In this document: in pieces, positions 44,001-51,418 of the stretch
Layout: each line of letters starts with the position of its first letter
How positions within the stretch are numbered: the stretch's first letter is position 1
Source: Catellatospora bangladeshensis
GTDB lineage: Bacteria; Actinomycetota; Actinomycetes; Mycobacteriales; Micromonosporaceae
Reading direction: 5' to 3'
Assembly: GCF_016862575.1 (NCBI RefSeq)
Contig: NZ_BONF01000009.1
Coordinates: 310,001 to 374,000, forward strand
DNA: 64,000 nt
Made by a program: the position numbers and the translations under genes
Notes under the pieces: model-generated
Database searches by the model: none
What the model saw: the letters and a program-made list of their open reading frames with translations, nothing else
Told to the model about the DNA's origin: nothing

Positions 44001-44684
44001 TCACCACACCGACTGCCGGCTCAGCGCGGCCACGACCGCGGGCTGCTCGCCGTAGAGGACCGCCATCACTTCCCCGATCGCCTCCCGTTCGGGGCCGACG
44101 GCGCCCGCGTGCATGGTGGCCAGCGGCTCGCACAGGACCGCCCCCAGCGCCGGCAGTCCCACCGGCGTGCGCGGGCACGCTGCCAGCACGTCCAGCAGGG
44201 GTGGCCGCCCGTCGGCGGGCGGCGTGCCGGCGAGGTGGTCGACGACGGCGGCCAGCGCGTGGGTGCTGACGAAGTAGGCCCGCGCCGGCAGGCCGCCCTG
44301 GCGCGCCAGGAGCAGCTCCAGGTCGGCCTGGGCCAGGCTCAGCTCCCCCGAGGCCTGCACCGAGTACGCGCCGTAGCTGCTCGGGATCAAGGCGCGCAGC
44401 CGGGCCCGGCTGTAGCGGGCCAGCCAGTTGTCCGGGTCCAGCCGCAGCGCCTGCCCGAGGGCGTCGATCGTGTCGGTGAACCGGGCGTGTGCCTCGAACT
44501 CCACGCCGAGGCTGGGCAGCGCCGCCATCAGCGCGAGGGCGTATCGGGCGGCGGCGCCGGGGTCGGCCGGGTCGGCGCGGCGGGCGTCGGCCAGGCGGGC
44601 CAGCAGCTTGGGCGCCCAGCCCAGCTTGCCGGCCGCGCTGGCCAGCCCGTAGAGCTCGTCGTCGGCGCGGGTGATCAGGTGCAC
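44001..44684 (-). CDS. Small helical protein, paralogue B (radical SAM partner?)
   Basis: A 227-residue mostly helical protein with TPR-like pieces (LRLDPDNWLARYSRARLRAL, about residues 75-95). No family recognised. It aligns with the protein at 49449-50126: both open TRADxELxG and share the D.WLARF/YxR.R..LxP and LPALGAVLC/FPSLGGVLC segments. The GTG at 44684 puts this opening at the N-terminus in both and sits 4 bases after the stop of the radical SAM gene. Each copy directly follows a radical SAM gene, which suggests a dedicated partner, for example substrate presentation. Confidence 0.7.
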   Translation of the reverse strand: MHLITRADDELYGLASAAGKLGWAPKLLARLADARRADPADPGAAARYALALMAALPSLGVEFEAHARFTDTIDALGQALRLDPDNWLARYSRARLRALIPSSYGAYSVQASGELSLAQADLELLLARQGGLPARAYFVSTHALAAVVDHLAGTPPADGRPPLLDVLAACPRTPVGLPALGAVLCEPLATMHAGAVGPEREAIGEVMAVLYGEQPAVVAALSRQSVW

Positions 44685-44688
44685 GGTG

Positions 44689-45597
44689 TCACGCCGTCGC
44701 CGTCGGGGTGACGGGCTGGAACTCGTCCCAGCCGACGAACTCGGCGTACTCCTTGTAGACACCGCCGCAGGAGCCGTTGTGGGCGCAGCCGCCGCACCTC
44801 TCGTCCTTGACCCGGGCGTTGCTGTCCATGTAGTTCTCGTAGTCCTCGAACACGAACTTGCGGTACAGCATCTTGAACTGGTTCTGCTTCCAGTCGATCA
44901 TGTACTGCTCGTAGCCGGGGATGGCGCAGTACGGGAAGCCCTCCAGGGTGACCATCTTGCCGCGCCGCACCGCACGGTCGACGGCCTCGAAGACGTAGGG
45001 CTGGATCTCGTCGTAGCGCGGGGTGACGTCCCAGAAGTTGCGCAGCGCGGTGCCGGAGGTGTGCAGCGCGGACAGGTTCACGTGATCGGCGCCGAGGTCC
45101 AGGCACAGGTCGACGATGTCGGGCACCTCGGTGAAGTTGTCCTTGCACACCACCGAGTTGGTGCGGACCAGCGCGCCGAGTTCCTTCACGTTGCGGATGC
45201 CGGTGACGGCCTGCTGGAACGAGCCGAGCGCCTTGGCGATGCGGTCCTGGGTCAGCGCGCGGGCCCCGTGCAGGGACACGATGAACAGGCTGACGTTCTT
45301 GCTGACCACCGTCTTGGCGTACTCCATCCGGGCCAGCTTGCGGCCGTTGGTCTGCAGCAGCACGGTCGGGTAGCCCAGCCCCTGGATCTCGTCGAGGATC
45401 TCCAGGAAGTCCTTGCGGATGGTGGCCTCGCCGCCGTGGATGTTGACGGCCTCGAATCCCTTGTCCGCGTTCTCCTGCAGGAATCGCGAGACCCGCTTGC
45501 GGGAGATGGAGTCGTCCTTGACGAACGGGGAGTCGACGATGCAGAAGTTGCACTTGCTGTTGCAGATGTCGGTGAGGTGCACGCTCAGCGCCTTCAC
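44689..45597 (-). CDS. Radical SAM enzyme, paralogue B
   Basis: A 302-residue radical SAM protein. The cluster-binding motif CNSKCNFC (residues 12-19) is followed by NIHGGEATIRKDF (the GGE SAM-binding motif). At the C-terminus CGGCAHNGSCGG has the Cys-x2-Cys-x5-Cys spacing of a SPASM or twitch auxiliary cluster, with another Cys in GFPYC. The enzyme would cleave SAM to a 5'-deoxyadenosyl radical. It aligns without gaps over nearly its full length with the protein at 50126-51052. The GTG start overlaps the stop of the 471-residue protein gene (GTGA). Confidence 0.93.
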   Translation of the reverse strand: MKALSVHLTDICNSKCNFCIVDSPFVKDDSISRKRVSRFLQENADKGFEAVNIHGGEATIRKDFLEILDEIQGLGYPTVLLQTNGRKLARMEYAKTVVSKNVSLFIVSLHGARALTQDRIAKALGSFQQAVTGIRNVKELGALVRTNSVVCKDNFTEVPDIVDLCLDLGADHVNLSALHTSGTALRNFWDVTPRYDEIQPYVFEAVDRAVRRGKMVTLEGFPYCAIPGYEQYMIDWKQNQFKMLYRKFVFEDYENYMDSNARVKDERCGGCAHNGSCGGVYKEYAEFVGWDEFQPVTPTATA

Positions 45598-47009
45598 GGC
45601 TGTGCCTCCGATTCGTGGCCGGTGGCGCTGGGCACGGGCACCGGCTGCGCCAGCCGGTCCAGCAGCGCCAGAAGATCGGTGAGGTCGACCCGGACGACCC
45701 TGATGTGGTCGGTCATGATGTCGCGGCCGGGCTGGTCGCCGGCGAGCAGCCGGTCGGCGCCGTCGGCGGCGAACTGGCCGAACGCGAGCAGCCCTTCCAG
45801 ACTGCGGCGGTACTCGGGCAGGCGGCTCCAGACGGCGCCGTCGCCGTCTGCTGCGGCGCGCAGCCCCGCCTGCAGCGCCTTGACCTGGCGGTAGGTGCCG
45901 GGAAGGTCGGCGCCGACGACGCTGCGGAACCCCATCAGGGTGAGGTCGGCCATGCCCTGCGGGAGATGGGCGAGGCTGGAGACCTGCCAGGTCAGGTGAT
46001 CGGCCACGCGGCCGGTCAGCCGGAGTGCCTCGGCCAGCTGGGCGCCGTCCGCCGTCGGGCGGGGTGCTGGTTCTGGTTCCGGCCGGGCGGGTGCGATGGC
46101 CGCGGCGGTCGGCGCCGGGAGCTGGGTGCCCGCGAACATCCGTACCGTGCGCCGCTTCTGCACCGGCACCCGCTGCCCGTCCGCTCCGGTGACGGTGGCC
46201 ACGATCATCTCGGTCATCTCGGCGAACAGCAGGTCCCCGGTCTCGGCGTCGGCCTGCAGCGTGATCCAGTAGGACGAGCGGCCGCGCTGGCGCACCGGGC
46301 CGGACCTGACGTCCAGGACGCAGTCGAGGCAGGCCATCGAATACACCACGCTCGGGCGGCCGCCGTAGGTGCCGTGGCCCAGGTGCCGGGCGGTCGCGTG
46401 GGCGTTGCGGAACACGGCGGTCGCACCGGGGTCGGAGAACCGCAGCTCCGCCCAGCTGCCCGAGATCCCGTCCAGCTCGGCCCAGCTGCCGGGGGTGCGC
46501 AGCGCCGGGGTGGTCGTCAGGTGCGTGCACAGCATCTCGAACGTGACGACGTCCCAGCTGAGCATGAGCAGCAGGTCGACGGCGGGAGCCTTGGGCAGAC
46601 CCGGATAGCTGATGTCCATCGGCGACAGCGGGGTGCCGGGCGGCGGGTCCTGCGGGCGGTCCACCCCGGCGACGTCGGTGTGCATCAGCACCGAGGTGAA
46701 GCTCTGCCCCCGCGCGAACGTCCACTCGCGCTGCTCGCCCTCGCCGTCGGGGCTTCCGGTGCCGGCGTCTACCCGGTCCCACTGGTAGCGCACCGGGACG
46801 AGCGAGCCCACGCTGCCGCCGGTGAGGGTGCGGGTGAGGCTCGCGGTGACGTCCTGCCACTTGTACGGGGTGCCGCGCGGGGTCAGGAAGTCGTTGCGCA
46901 TCGTCGCCCGGAACGGCTGCACGGCGTCCGGCGCGACCCGGCGGCGGTCGGGCGCCGGCCGCCCGGCCAGGGCCGCGACGGCTTCGTGCAGGGGCGGCTG
47001 TCCGGTCAT
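45594..47009 (-). CDS. Unknown 471-residue cluster protein
   Basis: No family recognised. Residues 25-300 are strand-rich and contain several Trp (YKWQDVTASL, YQWDRVDAG, WAELDGISGSWAELRF) and a pair of Cys (MACLDCVLD, about 225); a Pro/Ala-rich linker near 310-325 leads to a helical C-terminal domain (LTGRVADHLTWQVSSL to the end). It has no signal peptide or membrane segment. The start overlaps the stop of the upstream GT-B-like gene (ATGA) and its stop overlaps the start of radical SAM paralogue B, so it belongs to the pathway. It is the best candidate in the window for an unstudied enzyme or adaptor. Confidence 0.8.
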   Translation of the reverse strand: MTGQPPLHEAVAALAGRPAPDRRRVAPDAVQPFRATMRNDFLTPRGTPYKWQDVTASLTRTLTGGSVGSLVPVRYQWDRVDAGTGSPDGEGEQREWTFARGQSFTSVLMHTDVAGVDRPQDPPPGTPLSPMDISYPGLPKAPAVDLLLMLSWDVVTFEMLCTHLTTTPALRTPGSWAELDGISGSWAELRFSDPGATAVFRNAHATARHLGHGTYGGRPSVVYSMACLDCVLDVRSGPVRQRGRSSYWITLQADAETGDLLFAEMTEMIVATVTGADGQRVPVQKRRTVRMFAGTQLPAPTAAAIAPARPEPEPAPRPTADGAQLAEALRLTGRVADHLTWQVSSLAHLPQGMADLTLMGFRSVVGADLPGTYRQVKALQAGLRAAADGDGAVWSRLPEYRRSLEGLLAFGQFAADGADRLLAGDQPGRDIMTDHIRVVRVDLTDLLALLDRLAQPVPVPSATGHESEAQP

Positions 47010-48208
47010 CGGGCCACCGCCGCGGCGAGCGTCTCGGCGAACGCCTCGGTGGCCGAGGGCAGCGCGGCGAGCCGGTCACGGTAGTCCTGCTGCCGTTCGA
47101 GCAGGTCGGGACGCCCGTCGAGCAGCCCGGTCAGGGCCTGCCCCACGGCCGCCCGGTCGAAGAGCGGGGCCTGGGCGAAGCAGCCGAAGTAGGGGTTGCC
47201 CGACACCAGCGGCGTCAGCAGCTCGTGCCAGCCCAGCGGTGCCACCCGGAACGGGTACGCCGCCGTCAGCTGCGGCGCGCAGGCGGCCGTCCACTCGGGC
47301 AGCTCGGTCAAGGTCCGGTCGTTGTGCAGCAGCAGGGACGGCACCCCGGCCAGCACGGCGCGGGCGAGGGTGGACGACAGGGCGTTGGCGGTCAGGAAGA
47401 CGTCGGCGGAGGTCAGCCGGGCGTGGAACATCGGGTACGGCAAGCGGCTGAAGTGCTGGTAGTCCAGGTGGTCGGCGGTCGGGAACCGCCAGCCGCGCGG
47501 GCCGACGTGGATGATGCGCAGCGGGCGGCCCACCGCGGCCAGCAGGCTGTGCAGCAGCCGCGGGAGCGCGTCGGCCAGCTGCTGGGCGGCGGGCGTGGTG
47601 CCGGTGTACTCCCACCGGGAGTTCACCAGGAACACGACCGGCCGGTCGGCCCTGGGCGCGTCCTCGTCGCTCACCGGGCGCAGGCCGCCGTACTGCAGCC
47701 CGCCCAGGTGCAGCGGGGCCACCACGACACCCGGCGGCCCCGGCTCCGGCCGGTGCGGCGGCCCGGTGCGGATCAGCACGTCGCAGTCGTCGAGCAGCGG
47801 CGGGAACTGCGTACGCGGCCCGCCGTAGACGTCGACTGCGTATCCGGTGTCCGGCCAGCCGAGCCGGTCCAGGCTGCCCACCGGCCGTCCGTAGCGCTCG
47901 CGCAGGACGTCGAGGCCCAGCCCGGTCCAGCCCCGGGACTGGTGCACGGCGAAGGCGTCGGCCGCGATGAGCAGGTCGGGCGCGAAGCCGGCGACGATCC
48001 GGTCGAGCATGGCCAGGTTCTGCGCCGGTGAGCCGGCGGTCAGCGCGAGCGTCGGCATGCCGAGGTCGTGCAGCTGCGCCACGGAGTCGGCGGCGGCCAC
48101 GAACCCGACCTGGAACTTCTTGCGCGGCAGTGCGCGGGCCATGTCGGCGGCCAGGCTGGCGTCGCCTTTGGACAGGGTGCTCGGGGCGAGGAACAGCAGT
48201 CTTCTCAT
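47006..48208 (-). CDS. GT-B-like glycosyltransferase, paralogue B
   Basis: A 400-residue protein closely related to that at 42775-43995. Matching blocks include SKGDASLAADMARALP, VVFLVNSRWEYTG, IIHVGPRGWRFP, LTANALSSTLARAVLAGVPSL and YPFRVAPLGWHELLTPL. Probable GT-B fold, donor and acceptor unknown. Both ends overlap neighbouring genes (ATGA each side), placing it firmly within the operon. It lies in series with the more distant paralogue at 48205, as if by tandem duplication. Confidence 0.65.
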   Translation of the reverse strand: MRRLLFLAPSTLSKGDASLAADMARALPRKKFQVGFVAAADSVAQLHDLGMPTLALTAGSPAQNLAMLDRIVAGFAPDLLIAADAFAVHQSRGWTGLGLDVLRERYGRPVGSLDRLGWPDTGYAVDVYGGPRTQFPPLLDDCDVLIRTGPPHRPEPGPPGVVVAPLHLGGLQYGGLRPVSDEDAPRADRPVVFLVNSRWEYTGTTPAAQQLADALPRLLHSLLAAVGRPLRIIHVGPRGWRFPTADHLDYQHFSRLPYPMFHARLTSADVFLTANALSSTLARAVLAGVPSLLLHNDRTLTELPEWTAACAPQLTAAYPFRVAPLGWHELLTPLVSGNPYFGCFAQAPLFDRAAVGQALTGLLDGRPDLLERQQDYRDRLAALPSATEAFAETLAAAVAR

Positions 48209-49452
48209 GCGCTCACCTGATGCAGGATGGTGTCGACCTCGGGCAGTTTCCGCAGCGCTTCCAGGTACGTCTCGCGGGCCTCGGCCAGGCGCTCCCGCTG
48301 CGGCCCGTCCTCCAGCAGCGGCAGGATCGCCGCCAGCGAGCCGTCCTCGTCGAACGTCTCCACGTGCTCCACGACCGCGCTGAACGGGTTGCCGTCCAGC
48401 AGCGAGCGCAGGAAGTGGTACCAGCCGACGGGGAACATCCGGCACGGGTACAGGTAGTCGATGCCGTCGACGACGCCGCGGGCGTGCTCGGTCAGCTCCG
48501 GCGGGGCGGGGATCTCCCAGCGCAGCCTGCCGCGGCGCTTGTTGAGCGAGTTCATCAGGACGACCGACGGGATGCCGCGCAGGGCGAGCCGGTGCAGGCT
48601 CACCGAGACGATGTTGTTGGAGATGTGCAGGTCGACCGCCTGGATCAGGCGGCGGAACCGCTCCGGTTCGACCTGGCCGAGCGGGTGGAACCCAGTCGGG
48701 GTGCGGTCGTGGAACACCAGCTGCGGGCCTACCGCGAGCACGTCGGCGTGCGGCAGGATCCGCTCCAGCAGCCGTTCGAGCATCCGGTGGCTGGCGTCGA
48801 CGTACGCGGTCACCCGGGGGTAGGCGGCGTGCATGCGCTGCCAGGTGGCGCCGGTGACCATCACCACCGGCCGCCCGCCGGTCAGGCCGAGCTCCGCGCG
48901 CACGTCGTCCCGCTGCGCCGTCGGCACGTCGGCGGTCTCCTCCAGCAGCGGGTACGCGAAGACGTCCGGCCCGGTCTCGTCCAGCGGGTTGTTCAGCGGG
49001 CACGGGCGCAGCCGGAACGACAGCCCGTCGAGGGTGATGTCGCCCTCGTACTTGGCCTTGAACCCGTAGGTGTCCAGCCAGGCCCCGTCCCGGCCCCAGG
49101 AGAAGTCGTCGAAGGTGCCCACCGGGCAGTCGAACGCGGCCAGGTCGGCCCGGCCCAGCCCGTAGTGCCGGTCGCAGAAGTCGAAGTTCATGAAGTCGGC
49201 CAGCACGACCAGCGCGGGCTGGTGCACGTGCGCGATGTCGCGCAGCTGGATGCGGTTGATCTTCCCGGCACCGGGGATCATCACCTGGTACGCCAGCCCG
49301 CTGTCGGCCATCAGCCGCCGGTGGGTGGGCGGGATCAGGAACAGCGGCGTGAACCCGGTCCCGGCCATCCGCCGGGCGAACTCCGTGGCGATGGCCAGCT
49401 CCCCGAACGCCCAGAAGCTGGTGACGATGAACAGGACGGTCCGCTGCCTCAT
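48205..49452 (-). CDS. GT-B-like glycosyltransferase, paralogue C
   Basis: A 415-residue member of the same group, more diverged. It keeps the first Rossmann strand (RTVLFIVTSFWAFGELAIATEFARRM), the C-terminal donor-loop pattern (DLHISNNIVSVSLHRLALRGIPSVVLMNS) and the ending with MFPVGWYHFLRSLLDGNPF, equivalent to the GWHEFLTPVLSGNPY block of its paralogues. The NSRWEY segment is replaced by MVTGATWQRM. Start and stop overlap neighbours by ATGA. Divergence from the other two suggests a different acceptor or sugar. Confidence 0.6.
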   Translation of the reverse strand: MRQRTVLFIVTSFWAFGELAIATEFARRMAGTGFTPLFLIPPTHRRLMADSGLAYQVMIPGAGKINRIQLRDIAHVHQPALVVLADFMNFDFCDRHYGLGRADLAAFDCPVGTFDDFSWGRDGAWLDTYGFKAKYEGDITLDGLSFRLRPCPLNNPLDETGPDVFAYPLLEETADVPTAQRDDVRAELGLTGGRPVVMVTGATWQRMHAAYPRVTAYVDASHRMLERLLERILPHADVLAVGPQLVFHDRTPTGFHPLGQVEPERFRRLIQAVDLHISNNIVSVSLHRLALRGIPSVVLMNSLNKRRGRLRWEIPAPPELTEHARGVVDGIDYLYPCRMFPVGWYHFLRSLLDGNPFSAVVEHVETFDEDGSLAAILPLLEDGPQRERLAEARETYLEALRKLPEVDTILHQVSA

Positions 49453-50126
49453 CGGGCCGCTCCGGCGGTAATCACACGCCGGACGGTGGGCTGGTCCGGG
49501 AACAGCGTGCCCATCAGCCGCCCGAGCGTCTCGCGGGCGGGCGCGTCGGGCTCGCCGAAGTACCAGACGAACGGCGCGCACAGCACCCCGCCGAGGGAGG
49601 GGAACGCGATCGGCGACGCGGGCTGCGCGGCGGCCGCCTCGATCAGGCCGGCCGCGGTGGCCTCGTCGCGGTCGCCCTCCCATTCGAGTCGGGCCGCCAG
49701 CAGGTACGCGCAGGCGAACCAGGGCTGCCACGCCGTCTCGGCCTGCCGACTGATCAGCTCCGCCACGTCCGCGGCGGCACGGGTGCGCTCGGCGGCGATG
49801 TAGACCTTGTGCTCGTCGGTCTCGACCGGCAGCAGGGTGCGGGTGTGGATCCGCAGGAACCGGGCCAGCCAGTGTCCGGGCTCCTGGTAGAGCAGGTCGC
49901 TGAGCGTCTCGACGACCTCCGTGTAGTCGAACTCGTGGTGGTCGTCGCGGCCGGACACCAGCATCGCCACCATGGACAGGGCGTACGGGAACCCGGACAG
50001 CGGGTCGTCCCACTCCTTCTCGTACCGCTTGCGCAGCTGCGCGACGATCGGCCGGGCCCGGCCGAGGCGGGCGGCCATCAGCGCGGTGCCGAACAGTTCC
50101 TCGTCCGCGCGGGTGACGGGCAGCAT
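49449..50126 (-). CDS. Small helical protein, paralogue A
   Basis: A 225-residue helical protein related to the one at 44001-44684 (common opening TRADEELFG; shared GHWLARFLRIHTRTLLP-type and FPSLGGVLCAPF segments). No catalytic motif recognised. The ATG shares one base with the stop of radical SAM paralogue A (TGATG), exactly the relation its paralogue has to the other radical SAM gene. The repeated pairing argues that each helical protein serves its own radical SAM enzyme. Confidence 0.72.
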   Translation of the reverse strand: MLPVTRADEELFGTALMAARLGRARPIVAQLRKRYEKEWDDPLSGFPYALSMVAMLVSGRDDHHEFDYTEVVETLSDLLYQEPGHWLARFLRIHTRTLLPVETDEHKVYIAAERTRAAADVAELISRQAETAWQPWFACAYLLAARLEWEGDRDEATAAGLIEAAAAQPASPIAFPSLGGVLCAPFVWYFGEPDAPARETLGRLMGTLFPDQPTVRRVITAGAAR

Positions 50127-51052
50127 CACGACACCGGCGCCGGGTTGTCGGCGGGCCGCTGCGTGACCGGGTGGAACTCGTCCCAGCCGATCATCTCCGC
50201 GTACTCCTTGTAGACCCCGCCGCAGACGTCGGTGAACACGCAACCGCCGCAGCGTGCGTCCTTGACCCGGGTGAAGTCGTCCATGTGCCCCTCGTAGTCG
50301 TCCATGACGAAGCTGCGGTACAGCATCTTGAACTTGTTGTCTTCCCAGTCGATCTGGAACCGCTCGTAGCCGGGCACGCCGCAGTAGGGGAAGCCCTCCA
50401 GCCGCAGTGCCACCCCGCGGGCGACGGCCCGGTCGCACGCTTCCGCGACGTAGGGCCGGATGTCGTCGTAGCGCGGGGTGACGTCCCAGAAGTTGCGCAG
50501 CGCCGTGCCCGAGGTGTGCAGCGCCGAGATGTTGACGACGTCGGCGCCGAGGTCCATGCACAGGTCGACGATCTCGGGCAGCTCGGTGTAGTTGTCCTTG
50601 CACACCACCGAGTTGGTCCGGACCGACGCCCCGAGCTGCTTGACGTTGCGGATGCCCTGGACCGCCTGGTCGAAGGAGCCCGGCGCCAGGCTGATGCCGT
50701 CCTGGGTCGCCGCCGTGGCCCCGTGCAGGGACACGATGAACAGGCTCACGCCCTTGCCCACCACCGTCTCGGCGTACGCCATCCGGGCCAGCTTGCGGGC
50801 GTTGGTCTGCAGGAAGACGGTCGGATAGCCCAGTTCCCGGATCTCGTCGAGGATCTCCAGGAAGTCCTTGCGGATGGTGGCCTCGCCGCCGTGCAGGTTG
50901 ACCGCCTCGTAGTCCTGGCCGGCGTGCTCGTGCAGGAACCGCGAGATCCGCCGGCGCATGACCGTGTCCTGCTTCATGTACGGGGAGTCGACGATGCAGA
51001 ACGTGCACTTGCTGTTGCACACGTCGGTCAGGTGGATGCTGAGTCCCTTCAT
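50126..51052 (-). CDS. Radical SAM enzyme, paralogue A
   Basis: A 308-residue radical SAM protein with CNSKCTFC (residues 12-19), NLHGGEATIRKDF, and a C-terminal CGGCVFTDVCGG auxiliary-cluster-like motif. Long identical blocks shared with paralogue B include HTSGTALRNFWDVTPRYD and RTNSVVCKDN. It is the gene directly after the precursor-like peptide gene (29 bases), the classical arrangement for a peptide-modifying radical SAM enzyme. It has a strong ribosome-binding site (GGAGG). The reaction is unknown; thioether, C-C or C-O cross-linking and epimerisation are all possible. Confidence 0.93.
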   Translation of the reverse strand: MKGLSIHLTDVCNSKCTFCIVDSPYMKQDTVMRRRISRFLHEHAGQDYEAVNLHGGEATIRKDFLEILDEIRELGYPTVFLQTNARKLARMAYAETVVGKGVSLFIVSLHGATAATQDGISLAPGSFDQAVQGIRNVKQLGASVRTNSVVCKDNYTELPEIVDLCMDLGADVVNISALHTSGTALRNFWDVTPRYDDIRPYVAEACDRAVARGVALRLEGFPYCGVPGYERFQIDWEDNKFKMLYRSFVMDDYEGHMDDFTRVKDARCGGCVFTDVCGGVYKEYAEMIGWDEFHPVTQRPADNPAPVS

Positions 51053-51081
51053 CGCCGCGGCCTCCTAGCCTTCGTCGCCGA

Positions 51082-51390
51082 TCAGTCGTCGAGGTCTTCG
51101 TCGTCGTAGATCTCGTAGCCCTGCTGGACCATCGCGGCGTCCTCGGGCGTGTAGACCGCCGAGTCGACGGCGAAGAACTCCTCCAGGTTCTCCGGCGTCA
51201 GCTTGGCCAGGTCCTCCTCGTCGAGGCTGCGCAGCAGCAGCAGCTGGACCTCGCTGAGGTCGTAGCCGGCCAGCGCGGCGTCGGGATCGTCGAGCAGCAG
51301 GCGGCCGAACTCCGGGTCGGCGACGGCCCGTTCCAGGACGTCCTTGACCTGGCTCGGCTCAGCCTGGCTCGCGGTGGTTTCGGCAGTCAC
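51082..51390 (-). CDS. RiPP-precursor-like peptide (NHLP/Os1348/Franean-type leader)
   Basis: A 102-residue acidic peptide. Residues 14-72 match the leader pattern of NHLP-clan/Os1348 and Franean1_4349-type RiPP precursors as I know it: a helix with VLERAVADPEFGRLLLDDP, then ALAGYDLSE and LRSLDEEDLAKL. After FFAVDS comes a 25-30 residue tail with three tyrosines (AVYTPEDAAMVQQGYEIYDD) ending in Asp/Glu. No double-Gly cleavage site. The GTG start has AGGAG 8 bases upstream. It lies between the B12-class radical SAM gene (28 bases) and radical SAM paralogue A (29 bases), the widest gaps in this part of the operon, as expected for a gene needing its own translation rate. Confidence 0.75.
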   Translation of the reverse strand: MTAETTASQAEPSQVKDVLERAVADPEFGRLLLDDPDAALAGYDLSEVQLLLLRSLDEEDLAKLTPENLEEFFAVDSAVYTPEDAAMVQQGYEIYDDEDLDD

Positions 51391-51418
51391 GTGTGCACTC
51401 CTGTCCGGTGGTGGATCG

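Noticed and set aside
44689-51052. Possibility that the two radical SAM enzymes are PqqE or mycofactocin maturases
   Set aside because: No PqqD/MftB-type recognition protein, no PqqA or MftA peptide and no accompanying dehydrogenases; the partner proteins are of a different kind.
51082-51390. Reading the small peptide as a PEARL-type scaffold peptide
   Set aside because: Those pathways need a LanB-like peptide aminoacyl-tRNA ligase; none is present among the neighbouring genes in the window.
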